From Montifringilla adamsi (taxonomy: Eukaryota; Chordata; Aves; Passeriformes; Passeridae): 64,000 bases of DNA. The stretch spans positions 10,146,815-10,210,814 of the forward strand of contig JAGGNK010007448.1 in the NCBI GenBank assembly GCA_017590115.1, written 5' to 3'. Below, one piece after another: positions 10,276 through 21,986 of this stretch. How positions within the stretch are numbered: the stretch's first letter is position 1; each line of letters opens with the position of its first letter. A model generated the notes under the pieces. That model was not told where the DNA came from. It saw only the letters and a program-made list of their open reading frames with translations, and did no database searches. The translations under genes and the position numbers were made by a program.

Positions 10276-10506
10276 CTTTGCGGTTCATGCCCATCTGCAG
10301 GCACTTGAGCAGCCGGCAGTACTGGCACCTGTTGCGCTGCTTGCGGGACATGACGCAGTTCTTGTCGCGGCTGCAGCGGTACACGCGCTTGTTGCAGATG
10401 CTCCTCTTGAAGAAGCCCTTGCAGCCCTCGCAGGAGATGATGCCATAGTGCAGCCCCGTGGCCCTGTCCCCGCAGATCAGGCAGGTTCGCTGATCCACCC
10501 GCTCAT
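10276..10506 (-). CDS. NR6A1: NR6A1 exon, two-zinc-finger DNA-binding domain
   Basis: This 231-nt exon encodes the complete DNA-binding domain of NR6A1/GCNF. The first finger starts [14 protein letters not shown] and continues to [11 protein letters not shown], giving the four cysteines in C-x2-C-x13-C-x2-C spacing with the P-box CEGCKG. The second finger has CSRDKNC and CQYC (C-x5-C-x9-C-x2-C), then [14 protein letters not shown]. All eight zinc cysteines are present. The sequence matches mammalian GCNF as I remember it through this domain, and differs just before it (DERVDQ here, DDRAEQ in human). The acceptor is CCTTGCAG and the donor is CGCAAAG followed by GTACGG. It takes one G from the preceding exon to form Asp and leaves one G to form Ala with the extension exon. 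The protein binds TCAAGGTCA-type DR0 elements as a homodimer and recruits co-repressors in the nucleus. Confidence 0.98.
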
Positions 10507-10640
10507 CTGCAAGGCAAGAGGGAGCTTTGAGGAGACCCGGCGTTGTGTCAGTGGGTCTGACTGAGGGGCAGCCCCTGAGGATCCATCCCCCAGGGGCAGC
10601 AGCTGACAGAACCAGAGGACACAGCCTCAAGCTACGTCAG

Positions 10641-10836
10641 GGAAGGTATAGGTTGGATATTAGGAAAAAATTTTTCACCGGAAGAATAATAAAGTACTAG
10701 AATGCTCTTCCCAGAGAAGCGGTGGAATCACCATCTCTGGATGTGTTTAAAAAAAGGCTGGCATAGTCCAGTTGAGGTGTTAGGACATAGGTTGGACTTG
10801 GTGGTATTAGAGGTCTCTTCCAGCCTCATTAATCTC
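10641..10836 (+). mobile_element. CR1 LINE 3' end, decayed
   Basis: The sequence follows the conserved 3' terminal region of avian CR1: GGTTGGATATTAGGAAAAAA, then CCCAGAGAAGCGGTGGAATC, CATCTCTGGATGTGTTTAAA, and GGTTGGACTTGGTGGTATTA with GGTCTCTTCCAGCC at the end. It is 5'-truncated, as CR1 insertions usually are. It lies about 130 bases upstream (in transcript terms) of the DNA-binding-domain exon of NR6A1. Confidence 0.8.
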
Positions 10837-10840
10837 TCAT

Positions 10841-13800
10841 TCCCTTCCCCACAGGCAGGCAGGACCCTTGGGGCTCTCCCCAGCAGCCCTCGACCTTCCT
10901 GCTGTTCCTAGCAGAGAGGAGCAGAAACTCCAATGGGGGAAAAAGGGTTCTGAAATGTCCCACCTCAACTGCACAGAGCAGGGTGTGCAAATACACAAAC
11001 CTGGCAGACAGCAACGACTGTGAAATCCTGTCATAACTCACAGACTCCAGGGGCACCTCTGGGCTTCAAAGGCCTCGCTGCCCTCACGAGCCACCCCAGA
11101 ACCCGAGAGAACATCGTTACAGAAACCATCGTGCAGCCCAGCCACAGCGATGTGATTGTACTGATCCTTTTCCAAATCTTTGAAAAGCCTTTGGATGACT
11201 AAAAATGTAAATTTCAGGGCTCTCCGCAACAGGAGCTGTCACATTAAATTCAGTATTTTAAGACTCTACCACTGCAGAGATAATGCTCGTCTCAGTGAGA
11301 TGTCCAGACAGGGATGTCAGACAGAAAGGAAGAAGAAAATGATGGTGAAGAGACCCAGGTAGTGCACCCAGAATCTCATCACCTCCTACTGCATAGGGAG
11401 GCCTAAACCTCACTTCAACCAAGTCAGCTATGCTTAAAATAATGCCAGCAAGTTGCACCAGCAGCTCTTCCTGTAGCAGATGTTTCACAGCTCAACAGTT
11501 TAACCCCTTGCACGCCAGACCAAGCTGCCCCAGCCCCCATCTCATGTTTTAACCCAACAGTTGCAAACAGATCTGCACTGCAAAGGTGGGAGCTATTCAA
11601 ATACATTCGGGGACACACAAATCTGCAGTATTCCAGTATTCTCCAGTTGCTTTCCCAAATGTCAAACATTACCCAGATGACTAGATCACCCTGGCTGAGC
11701 CAGAGAAAGGAACCACTCTGCTGCCTCCCACTCCGTACACCCTTCCCAGGGATGCTGGTTAAACCAGGCTGTCTCTGGTGTTCCTGAGGCAGGACAGTGC
11801 CATTGCCCACGGGGGCAGAAACACCCACGGCCCAGGCAGGACCAGGAGGTGGCACAGGCTCTGAGACTGCCTGGGCACAGAGCAGGGCACAGAGCAGGGC
11901 ACGGCAGCTCCCCGTGCCCACCATCCACACTGGGAGCCAGCAGGGAGCTCAGACAGGGCAGACACAGCTGCACAAACCCACGGTGTGCCTGGGGTGCTGC
12001 CCACAGCCCTGCTCCTGTCTGCACACACCTTCCCCAGCCTTGGGCAGCACGGGCTTGTGAAGATGAGCTGAGTCAAACTCGCTCCATTTAGATGTGACCA
12101 GGGAGTTTTCTGAGACAAAGGTGTTTATCCACAGGATGGATTTTTGGAGCAGCAGGAGGTAAGAGTCACAGTGAAGTCTTCTCCAGCCTCAATAAAGCCC
12201 AAGCAAGCTGACAAACCAGGGTGTAGCTTCTTACTACTGCAGCACATATGAATGCAAGAGAAATGAATGAGCCAAATGTTTTGGGACCAGAAATTAAACC
12301 AGTTTTCAGTTACACAAGCCAAGTAAAAATCTAAACCAGCTGCTCCTGCTCACAAGCAGCTTTCTCCAGAGCTTAAACCCAGTAGAAACCAGAACCAATC
12401 TGTGTTAATCTCTAAAAGGTTTGCTTATGCACAGCATGCACATTTGCACTGTTCTGCAAATTTCACTGTTATAAACCATTAAAATAAAGGGATGAACAAA
12501 GGAAATACAAACTTTAAGTGAAGAAAATTCCCGATTTGCACCAAAACATTCCCAGTTTCACACGACAGAGCACCTCAGGCATGTGCTGCACCCAAAGGAA
12601 TGTGGGTCCAATCAGGAGTGGGGCTATCTGAGCATCTCTGAAGGGAGGCAGCTAAACATGACTTTGCAGCACCAAGGTAATCTCCACCTTCAGCAATCTG
12701 ATAAACGCGGGGAGGGGGCCGGGGATTAGGCAGGACAGAGGAGTCCTCTATCTGCAGGGTTTAGCTCAGCCCTCAGCTTAGCTGCCAGCCCTCCCCCTGC
12801 TCGCACAGCGGGGCCATAAATCCCGGGGTCAGCAGCAGTGCTGGGCTGGGGACAGCAGCACCGGGAACGGCACCGGCCAAAGGCAGCACACGGGCTGCTC
12901 CAGCGGCAGGCACAGCCCTGGGCTCCCTCCTCAGCCGGCAGCCCTGGCTGACCATGTCAATGAGGGCTCATTTCCAGGCACAGCTTTTTTTGTTGTGGGA
13001 AGAATAGGGCCGTCACCCAGGCAGTGTGGGAAGGCCGGATGATTAAAGCGAGGAGGAATCGGAGCCCTTCCCTCGCCATGCCTGTCTCCCCAGCCCAAGG
13101 GGAGATGGTGTGAATGGCCCCTGGCCACAGGAGCCGCACACATCCCTGCAGAAACTGCTCCCTGGTTTGCAGGTTAGAACCGCAAACAGCAGAGGCACAC
13201 ACCGGGAACAAAGACAGACCCCAGGGACCGCAGAGGTGTCCGTGCTCCCCGCAAACAAAACTGGGAGATGGAAAAGGATGGCCTACACGAAGTCTCAGAG
13301 GTTTAGATCTTTAAAAAATCCCGCAGGGACCACAGCCAGGCCCACGCTGCTGCCCTGTGCCCACGGGTTTGCTGCTCCTGACCTTTGCCAGTTTTCACTC
13401 CACGTAACACAGTGCCTGGTGTGGGTGAAGGATGGGAGAGACGGGGCAGAACCACAGGGAGCCTCACAGAAACGGTAAAGCACCAGCAAACCTAAAGCAG
13501 TTTTGCACTGAGGGTGCTCTGAACTCCCTTAACCTTGAAATTTCACTGGAATATCAAAACAGGTAACAAGAAGAGCCATTTTTAAGTGAATAAGCCCTCC
13601 CTCCTCCCTGTGTCTGTCACCTCTCATCTCACTGATTCCTCTGGTTTCAAACACTACACAAGACAACACAGATTAGGACACAAAGCATTTGGTAAGAAAT
13701 TTTTTCAAATACCTGTTTTATTTCAGAGAGAGAGCTGAGGAAGCTTCCCCCTACCCCCCTCCCCAATTTTCCTGATGGGCCTTACATTTAACAAACTCAT

Positions 13801-15167
13801 ACACGGGATATTCTGGCTTTGTTCTCCCAACCCATTGTAGCAGGGGCCACTAAATCAAACAGTTGCTGCTACGACAAAAGCACTCACAAAAATCTCAACC
13901 TCATCTTGAACCCTGAAGATTTTTATGGCTACTCCCTCGCTAGCCCCTCCCCGAAGCCACATTAAAGGATGTATTGTTTTCAGAGGTCATGGTAGGTTTC
14001 ATACCACATACAATGTAAATTCTCCAAGAATATGATGATGTTACACAAGAATCACAGAAGATGGAGCAAAAAAGAGAAAAAAAAGCTCTCCTCATCTATG
14101 TTTTATAAGGCAAACAGTAAAAGCAATACATTAAATTTTTCAAGAAACTGCCTTTTGCCCTCAGCAAAATGAGCAGTCTTGATAATTTTTTTTAGCAAAG
14201 TTCCTGTGAATTTCCAAAAGGAAATATCTTACAACCCTGCTGAAACACATAGCAAAGACCCAAACAGAAAGCGCTACGGCTCGTGAACGAGATTCTAAAG
14301 CACACAGCAAACGAATTAAAGCGTGGGGACACACAGCCAGCACGTCCCTGTCACTGCTCCCACCTGTGCCAGCCCTGTGCACAAATTCCCCAGCAGTGCT
14401 GCTGGAGTGGCACTGCTGTGTGCCAGGAGGGGACCAGGCGCTGGCTGCAGGTCCCCAGGCTGCCAGGGGCTCACAGCCCCCCCTGGACACCCGGCTGAAA
14501 ACTCTACAGCAACTGCAGCTCCCTGGGAGGTTTACCTCGGAAACCTGGCGGGGTGTTGGTGCAGCCGGCTCGGGGGATTTTCCATAGCGGTGCTTTGCGA
14601 TGGAAGAGAAACAAAGACTTTATTGCCAAAAGTAAGGCCAAAAGTGAAGGCACAACGCTTCATCCAAACCCCAGAGCAGACAGTGCTGGGATTTGGCCTG
14701 GCCAGAAAGCAAGAGGCAGAACGAAGAAAGCTGCCACAGGCAAAACTTCCCATTTATACAACAGAACATGAATTTACAGCTAAGACAATCTTTTACGGCT
14801 GAAAAAAAAATTACAGGCAACACTCAGCACTGCAATTCATTAATATATTTAACCTCTTTTCAGCTGTGTGCCAGTTATTTGCTTCTTCATTAACTGACCC
14901 TCTCGCATCCCCCTTTAGCTGGGTTTAAATCTCAAGCTGCTAAATACCAGCTGTTTGGGGAGGGGGGCGGAGGGGGAGATCTCACACATGTGTTACTTAA
15001 ATCCCAACCGCATCTCGCTCTCCTCTCGCCTCTGGTGATGCCTCGAACACAAACAAACGTGTTGGGCTTTCTTTCCCCTTTATTTTTCCTAACGACGCTT
15101 TTCATTGTCAATTTTTAGTTTCAACAAAACCACCCTGTGAAATTCAAGCCCCAGAACCGAAGGAACT
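10841..15167. other. NR6A1 intron, no gene recognised
   Basis: This is 4.3 kb of mostly unique intronic sequence. The open frames on both strands (for example near 11.4-12.1, 13.0-13.5 and 14.2-14.8 kb) have no recognisable domain. A GC-rich patch at 12.7-13.25 kb contains a CATAAATCCC string but no supporting promoter evidence. No transposon or RNA gene was identified. Confidence 0.55.
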
Positions 15168-15278
15168 CCCCCCCCCCCCCCCCCCTCACTGTGGAGCGCT
15201 GCATTGTCCAAACAAGCCCACCCCCAAACCAGGCGCCTTTGCTTCAGGGGCCGCTTTTTTTTTTTTTTTTTTTTTTTT
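15168..15278. repeat. C18 and T24 homopolymer runs
   Basis: A run of 18 C (15168-15185) and a run of 24 T (15255-15278) flank about 70 bases of unique sequence. Lengths of such runs are unreliable in assemblies. Confidence 0.9.
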
Positions 15279-16899
15279 AACTTATAATCGATGAACACAG
15301 GGATTAAATTTTCTGTGCGCTGGCCCCTGCTCGGGACGGCAGCGAGCTCGGCGGCAGAGCCCAAAGGCGCACAAAGGGCCGGGGGCGTCCCGCTCCTGCT
15401 CCCACCGACCCCCAGATGGGGGTCCCACCCCACGCTGGAGGCGGGCGAAGGCACCGCGTCCTGCCTGGCCAGCCCGGCTCAAAGAGCAGATTGTGCTGCC
15501 CCGGATCAGGCCGGCCGTGGTGAGAGCTGAATAGAATTAACCCTCTGTGAACTAAAACAAAAACATTTGTGTGCCCAGCTGGGAGAAAGGTTAATTTAAA
15601 TGGACAAGCCTCCTGTTAAAAAAAAAAAAAAATAGAGGAGAGGAAAGAAAGAGGAAACCTGCAACCTTATTGCCTGTACTGTAAAGAGATGTTCTACTGA
15701 CAGAGAGCCTCATTTTAAAAAGCAGTAAGTGAGTACTGGAAAAAAAAAGAGGAGAAATGCTGCACTAGAGGAATGGCCAGCGCATCTCCCTCTGGTCTCC
15801 CTTTCCAGTAATGAAATTCCAAACTCACGGTCTTATTCCACCCTGATTCCGTTTCTGCCCAAGCAGAGTTCAATTAAAAGAAAACCCCCATTAAAACACC
15901 CAGAAATCATCAGCTGCTTCTTTTCGGCTCGGTATAAATCAAGAGCGTGCAGCTGATGAAACCCACCACCCTTCCCCAGCCTGGAACACATCTCCATTTG
16001 CATATCAAAAACTCATCTGTGAAATGCAACTTCTCCGGGGCAGGGGAGCCCCGGCCCCACGGACCGCGCGTCCCGGGGGCTGCCGAGGGACACGGGGCGC
16101 TGCGGGACCCCCGCCCGCTCCATTGTGCGGGACGGGGACAGGACGGATCCTTCACCGCGGCCAGTTGTTGCACAAAGAGTTTGGAACAAAAGCCCGCACA
16201 GCCAAAATGTGCCCGACGGCCGGGACCGCAGCTGGGGACACGCACGCGGGTCTCGGTCGCTGCCCACGCTCGCAGACCGACCCCGAGTTCAGTCGCTCTC
16301 TCAAGTGATCGACTTTCTCTGATCCAATTTTAGCAAAATAAAGCTCCGTGCGCGGTGCCTGCCCCGGCTCCGGCGCGCTCTGAACGATCACTGGGTTGCA
16401 CCGGTTTGGTTTTTTGAATTGGTACATTACAAAGCGGTAAGATGAAGCCCTGACTTACCTGCCCTAAAACCTAAACCTTGGCCCTGCTGAAGCTGTCTAG
16501 ATGTGCAGCCACTGAGAAGGATGCTGAATTAAGAAAATCTGGAAGTAACCCCACCCCCAGCAGTCCGGGCTGCGGGAGCAGGGCCTGGGCACAACAGAAA
16601 CGGCGACTTCTGCAACGTGTGTTACCAAACACGCGGTGCTCTCCCCTGAAATATTTCATCCTTACTCTGAAGGTGAGCTTTACCGCTGTCTTCAGTCACG
16701 GAGGGGAAAAAAGGCTGCAAATACCGGGGGGGGCAGCGCCGGTCCCGGGAGGGCGGGCGGGCGCTACCGAGCGCCTCCGTGACCCCGATACTATCCATAA
16801 TTAACGATACTAAAAAAAGCTCCTCCAGATGGTCGGAGGGATTAGGAAGTTTAAAATATAAACTAATTAAGCCACAAAACAAACTAATGGCTTTTTTTT
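15279..16899. other. CpG-rich intronic shore of the 17 kb island
   Basis: GC- and CpG-rich patches (about 15.3-15.5 and 16.03-16.4 kb) alternate with AT-rich sequence. This lies just downstream of the candidate NR6A1 alternative first exon in the direction of transcription, where intronic regulatory elements are common. An octamer ATTTGCAT is at 15996-16003. No exon was supported. Confidence 0.5.
15996..16003 (+). promoter_or_regulatory. POU octamer motif ATTTGCAT
   Basis: A perfect octamer, part of ATTTGCATAT, lies about 1.1 kb inside the first intron of the candidate alternative NR6A1 transcript. POU factors such as OCT4 bind this 8-mer. GCNF represses the OCT4 gene, so a reciprocal input is conceivable, but the motif alone is weak evidence. 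Confidence 0.2.
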
Positions 16900-17134
16900 T
16901 TTTTTAATTGCATAATCCTGCTCGCAGCCCAGGGCTACGCTGCCCGGCCCCGCACCCCGGGAGCCGTGAAAAGGCAGGAAAAGGGGAAAGCCCGCACGGC
17001 TCCCTGTCCCCGCGGTCCCGCACGCCGCGGTCCGAGCCCCGCACGCCGCAGCCCGCGGGCGCCGGGGGGGCAGCGGCCCCGGGCCCGCGCAGCCTCCGGC
17101 GGCACCGCCCGGACAAAGGCCCGGCCCCGCTCAC

Positions 17135-17162
17135 CTTCCATGCAGGTCGAGTCCCGCTTCAT
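17135..17162 (-). CDS. NR6A1: Candidate alternative first coding exon of NR6A1
   Basis: On the minus strand an ATG at 17162 opens MKRDSTCME and then one extra G before a strong donor (ATGGAAG followed by GTGAGC). The DNA-binding-domain exon at 10506 requires exactly one base from the preceding exon, and G plus its first two bases AT gives Asp. The join would therefore read [18 protein letters not shown] in frame. The human protein starts with a different, longer N-terminus encoded elsewhere, so this would be a shorter isoform from a distinct promoter. The start context (G at -3, A at +4) is moderate. Support is phase match, donor strength, strand and CpG island; there is no transcript evidence here. 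The donor could instead belong to a non-coding transcript. Confidence 0.55.
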
Positions 17163-17175
17163 CCCCGGCCGGCTC

Positions 17176-17223
17176 CTAGGGCCGCCTCATGGCGGCGGCG
17201 GGCGGGCAGCCCGGCTCGGCCAT
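17176..17223 (-). other. Upstream ORF of the alternative NR6A1 first exon
   Basis: A 15-codon open frame, MAEPGCPPAAAMRRP, starts at 17223 in a strong context (G at -3, G at +4) and stops 13 bases before the candidate main ATG at 17162, out of frame with it. If transcription starts upstream of 17223, ribosomes would meet it first and the main start would depend on leaky scanning or reinitiation. This regulation is inferred. Confidence 0.4.
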
Positions 17224-17326
17224 CGCCGCCACCGCGGGCGGCCCTATGCTAACGACGTGATGGCAGCGCCGCCCCCGCCGCACCGGCCCGCGGGGGGGCC
17301 GGGCCCCCGCCCGCCCCGCGCTGGGA

Positions 17327-17832
17327 CTGGGCCACCGACACACCGACCGACACACCGACCGACACAGGGAATGAGCCACCGACCGACTGACCGACAGACC
17401 GACCGACACAGGGACTGAGCCACCGACCGACAGACCGACACAGGGACCGAGCCACCGACCGACCGACCGACCGACACAGGGACTGAGCCACCGACCGACT
17501 GACCGACTCACACAGGGGCTGAGCCACCGACCGACTGACCGACCGACCGACCGACCGACACAGGGACCGAGCCACCGACCGACAGACCGACCGACACAGG
17601 GACTGAGCCACCGACCGACTGACCGACAGACCGACCGACACAGGGATTGAGCAACCGACCCATAGACCGACCGACTGACTGGCTGAGAGACCGACTGACT
17701 GACTGACCAACCGACCGATCGATCGTCCGACCGACAGACAGACCAACCGACCAACTGACAGACTGACTGACTGACCGACAGACTGAACGACCAAGAGAAC
17801 GACTGACAGACTGACGGACTGACAGACTGGCT
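17327..17832. repeat. CCGA/CTGA tetranucleotide-based minisatellite
   Basis: About 500 bases are built from 4-base steps GACC, GACT and GACA. Up to about 17660 the steps are organised into longer blocks of 40-70 bases around CACAGGGACTGAGCCACCGA. From there to 17832 they become simple GACTGACT/GACC steps. On the minus strand they give a 310-residue open frame of Ser-Val-Gly-Arg repeats that is an artefact of the repeat. The array begins only about 100 bases upstream of the upstream ORF at the 17 kb CpG island. Confidence 0.95.
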
Positions 17833-18075
17833 GATCGCTGCCACTGCCTGAGGCACGACCTGGGCAGTGCCAGGAGGGATCAGGCACTGGCCGTCACCAG
17901 CAACCACTGGCCACCAGCGTTGGCCACCGTCCGTCACTACTGGCCACCACTTTGCACAGTCCTTCCACAGCTTGCCAGGGAAGTTGAGAGAGAGCGCTGC
18001 TCGCTGTGGTGTGAAACAGATACCACTGACACAAACTGGCACATCAACAAAACCCGGGATCCTCAGCATGAAAAT

Positions 18076-18243
18076 AAAAGTTGCCCAGAGCAGCTGTGGC
18101 TGCCCCATCCCTGGATCTGTTCAAGGTGAGGCTGAACAGGACTTGGAGCAACCTGGTCCAGTGGAAGGTGTCAATGCCCACGGCAGGGTGAGCTTTAAGG
18201 TCATTTCCAATCTAAATAATTCTGAGATTTTATGAGTCTATGA
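18076..18243 (+). mobile_element. CR1 LINE 3' end, decayed
   Basis: The sequence matches the CR1 3' terminus: TTGCCCAGAGCAGCTGTGGC, CCCCATCCCTGGATCTGTTC, GGAGCAACCTGGTCCAGTGG, AAGGTGTCAATGCCCACGG, and a tail of ATTCTGAGATTTTATGAGTC type that replaces the ATTCTATG repeats of CR1. It is 5'-truncated and about 170 bp long. Confidence 0.85.
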
Positions 18244-21200
18244 AAATTATTTCATTAAACTGATAACAAGTATTGGCTGAAAACTTGTGCTTATTTTTAA
18301 TTACCAGTGAAAAGCAGTACAGACCCAGGCAGTAGAGCCGACAGGCACAGCTCACCATGCTCAGGTCAGTGCCCTCGGGGAAGCCCCCTCCCATGCCCAC
18401 ACCTGGCAGAGCACTGAGAACACGGACTGGGACTCCCAGTTCCCCAGGACTGGGAATTCAGGTGCTGCTTTGGTGGTGGTCACTGTGGGGCAGGGGACTG
18501 GAGCCCTCCTCCTGCCCAAGTGAGACACTGGAGTTAAAATGGGACACAATGAATCCATGACTGATTTAGCTGCCCACCTCAAAACAGGCACCACTAGCAG
18601 CACTGGTCATGGTGAGCTCTTCGTCAGACACAGCCACGTGTGTCTGCACCAGAAAATGTTTTCATGAAGCTCTTCTGCCCCTTCCTTCTCCCTCTGGGAT
18701 AAACTCAGCCTGGGCTACAGTGCAGCTCATGTGTCCTTAGTGCCCAATAAACTGTTCTGGTGCTCAGCTGTGTTTGACCAGCCCAAACCAATGCTCACCA
18801 CACCACAGCATTTAAGGGGAGGCCCAAGAACATTTCTGCTGATGCCCAAGCCAACCTGTCATCCAGATGTCTCAAAGTCTCAAAATTGGCTTTTCTGAAA
18901 AGCCACAGTTTGCTTCTGTTCCTCATCCTGAGGACTGCAGCACCCAACTGCGCTCTGAGAAATGCCTGGCTGAGAATAAACAAGGCTCAGAGGCAACAAA
19001 AGAGGTCATATTTCACTTCATCCCAAGCCTGAAATTTTATTGCTTTCTGGTGACATCCAGCAATGCAAGTAACCTCGTGAGCATGCAGGGCAGAGCTCAG
19101 TGGTGTCCTTCAGGCAGCCCGGGGCCCCTGCTCCAGCTGACCCTGCTTGGGCAGGGGATCTGGCCCCCAATCCCAACCCCAGCCCCAACCCCAACCCTTC
19201 CATGATTCTCTCTACTCATAATCCTGTTTTTAACCCAGCATTTCCACACAGCAGGTGCATTTGCAGGAGCAAACTCTCTAAGCCCACCCTGCAGCGCTTT
19301 GCTGATGCTGTAAATCCGTGCAGTTCTGTGCCAGTGAGACCCCGTGGGACTGACATCCCCTTTTCCACAGCCACCCAACCCGGGCTGGCTGAGGAGCAGC
19401 GCATGGCCAAGGTAAGCCAGGCCTGGCTGCACTATTGACACAGCTGTTTGCAATTGTGCTGCTCCCAGAGCTCCACATTCTTCATCCCATGTGAGCCCAG
19501 CGCTGGCTCCCGGCACCCCTCGGAGGAGTGTGACCAGAATGCAGAGTGCTCATTTTGTAAAGCTGCAGCCTGGCGTGGACACAGCAGGCTGAAATGAAGC
19601 AACTTAATCTCCAGATAACACAAAGTTGCTCCCACAACTGCTGTTTGGACCCAAAACACAGACACACCAAAAAAACCCCAAAACAAGCCTCCCCCCCCCA
19701 ACCCCCCCAATTCTGAAACTGCAATTACAGACAAAACCTGGCTGGGAAAAATCATAATTGTCCAAACAAACCAAATCTTCCAAATTCTTCAAAACTCACA
19801 TTAAATACACATGGCAGTTCATCCATACAAAAGCCTTAAGGGCAGAAAATAATTGCAGAGATCCAAAACTATTCTGTAAAATCACAGGCCAGCTGGGAAT
19901 GGGCAGAGGGCAGGCAAAGAGACAGGAAAAGGAGTTCTGTAGCCTGACTCAAACAGTCATGCAGCAAGTCTGGGTAAAAGGAAAATAAAGTATCTGGTTC
20001 TTATTTTAGCCTGTATCATCCAATTCCCACCCCAGACAGAAAAACCTGATGCTACTGTAACCAGCATTTAAGAATTTACAACAAAACCAGTTCACAACAG
20101 TAAAAGCCAAAAGCATTGCCAAAAAGTGGGCAAGTGGCACTGCTGCCTGCAAGGGATTTATTGTCCTGATGTTAAAGCCATAAGGGACAGGCACAGGAGG
20201 CAAGAGGAGGTTCTGCCCCTCTCCCCCTGCTCCCTGGTGATGTGCCATGAGATCACCATTCCAAAGAGAAGGAATTCTCAAAAGATGTGACTTTTTCAGA
20301 AATATGGAGACGAAGTGGCATCATGAGCCATCAAAATGGATGGAACAGTGCCAGGCCAGGCCAGCACAGCTCTCCCAGGACCAACACCATCCCTTGCCAC
20401 AGCCAATCCCAAAAGCTTTGATGAAAGCCCCGAATTTGGGCAGAGCAGGGTTGGCAGAGCTGCGTGGCCCCAGGACAGGGGCAGCCCTTCCCTGAGCTCT
20501 TGCTGTCCCACCCACGGCCACAGTTTCATAATTCGCCGTGCTGCAGCGGGGCTTTGCCCATTTTCATGACAATCGGGGCTCTGTTGTGTCCCCGCAGTTC
20601 GAGCCATCAGCCCCTTTGTGGCAGGAACAAAGTCCGGGCTGTGACAACAAAACCCAGCACATCTCGGCGCTGAAGGCGACAAACCCAGGGCTGCCCCCAC
20701 ACCGCCGAGCTGGCCACGGACCAAACAGCACCGAAGGGGATTTGATTTCAAGCAACGAGCAGATCCCAAGGAAATCCCCGATCCTGGCTTAGTTTTGATG
20801 TTACCAACAATGGTGCTGCTGGCAGCATCTCTGCTGTGCAGCGCCTGAGCCTGCGTGGGTCGGCAGGAACCTGGGGAATGAGACCCAGCACCCACAGCCA
20901 GAACCAGCCTGGTTTGCAAATGTGGCTGAAAAAATGATAAAAATTCAGATTAACACATCTCAACAGCCTTGGTGCTGTGGATGTTATTGCTTTCAGGCAC
21001 TGCAGTGAGAGAACTGGCTGGAGGTAAACACAGCTTGTACTTTCTCCAAAAGATCTATTCCACTCATTATGTATGCAGCTATTTCAGAGGAAAAAAATTA
21101 AAATTAATTAGTGGAGCTATGGAAGAAACTGCAAGGAATTGTAATAAACATCCACCTGATGTCTGAGCTGTTCTTGACAATGGTTTAACAACAGATCAGG

Positions 21201-21986
21201 TAATTCCTCTCCTCCCTGGTGTTAAACACGCCAGGAGTGTGGTGTTAATAATTCTAGTGAAGGTGGTCACTTGGTGCACATAAAATTAAGCTTTTTTCTC
21301 CTTCTTACTAGTTTGATAGGTCGTTGTGTAAATTGAATCCTTCTATCAATTTCCGGTTTTACCTGTTTATTTATATTTTTATTCGCCTGGCTACCGAATT
21401 TGCCATCCCAGACAATTGAGGGGTTACAAGAAGCGTTTCATTGCACCTCGCACACACAGCAGAGAGAGCTCTGTGTAACAGAGGAGAAGGCAGGGGGGAG
21501 GTTAAGGGCTCCTCAGAGAGGTCACCTTCAGAGGAAAAAGGGAAAACAAATGGGATTGTAGGCATGGGAAGTATATGGTTTTACTGCCTTAGTGGGAAAG
21601 TACAAGAAAGGGGAATTGCAAAGGGAGAAGCTTTACATTTCTATGAGGAGGCAATCGAGCTCCTTTCCCTTCCTATGGGATAGCTCCATCCATTCTAAGA
21701 GTGCATCTCCTGTAACTCCCAACTCGGGTCACACAGCATCAGAGCACACTGGAAAACACAGGGAATTCCTGGGCTGGGTCCTAGCACCAGCGAGAGCCTC
21801 ACAGAGCCAGGCACTGCATGGCTGGAGCAGCAGCGGCCCAGGGCAAGGTCTGACCCTTGCAGCTCCTCCTGTGGGCAGCTCTTTGCGATCTTCAGAGCCC
21901 ACAGCAGATGCAGCAGTGGGGCTTTGTCCCACATGTCCCACCTACAGGACCAGTGCACCCATCAGCAGTTCTGTGCCAGTGAGACC
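18244..21986. other. NR6A1 intron, no gene recognised
   Basis: This is 3.7 kb of unique sequence. Open frames on both strands, the largest 207 codons at 20296-20919 (minus), have no recognisable motif. A CCCAACCCCAGCCCCAACCC stretch near 19170-19200 and a CCCCCCC-rich stretch near 19690-19706 are simple sequence. A plus-strand AAGGTAAGCC at about 19410 resembles a donor but has no partner that I can support. Confidence 0.5.

Larger units (their letters stand above)
16900..17330 (-). promoter_or_regulatory. CpG island, candidate alternative NR6A1 promoter
   Basis: This is a dense run of CpG dinucleotides and GC boxes, with blocks such as GCCCGCACGCCGCGG. It contains a minus-strand splice donor at 17134/17135 preceded by a short open start. 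The island stops sharply on its upstream side at a CCGA-type tandem array (from about 17327). Direction is inferred from the donor, whose strand matches NR6A1. The transcription start itself cannot be seen. Confidence 0.6.

Noticed and set aside
12700..12960. Possible TATA promoter (CATAAATCCC) in a GC-rich patch
   Set aside because: It has no exon, donor or coding match next to it.
17176..18108. 310-codon minus-strand open frame rich in SVGRSV repeats
   Set aside because: It is the translation of the CCGA/CTGA array. Only its last 15 codons matter, as a possible uORF.
20296..20919. 207-codon minus-strand open frame
   Set aside because: No recognisable domain or conserved motif, no splice context; probably chance.
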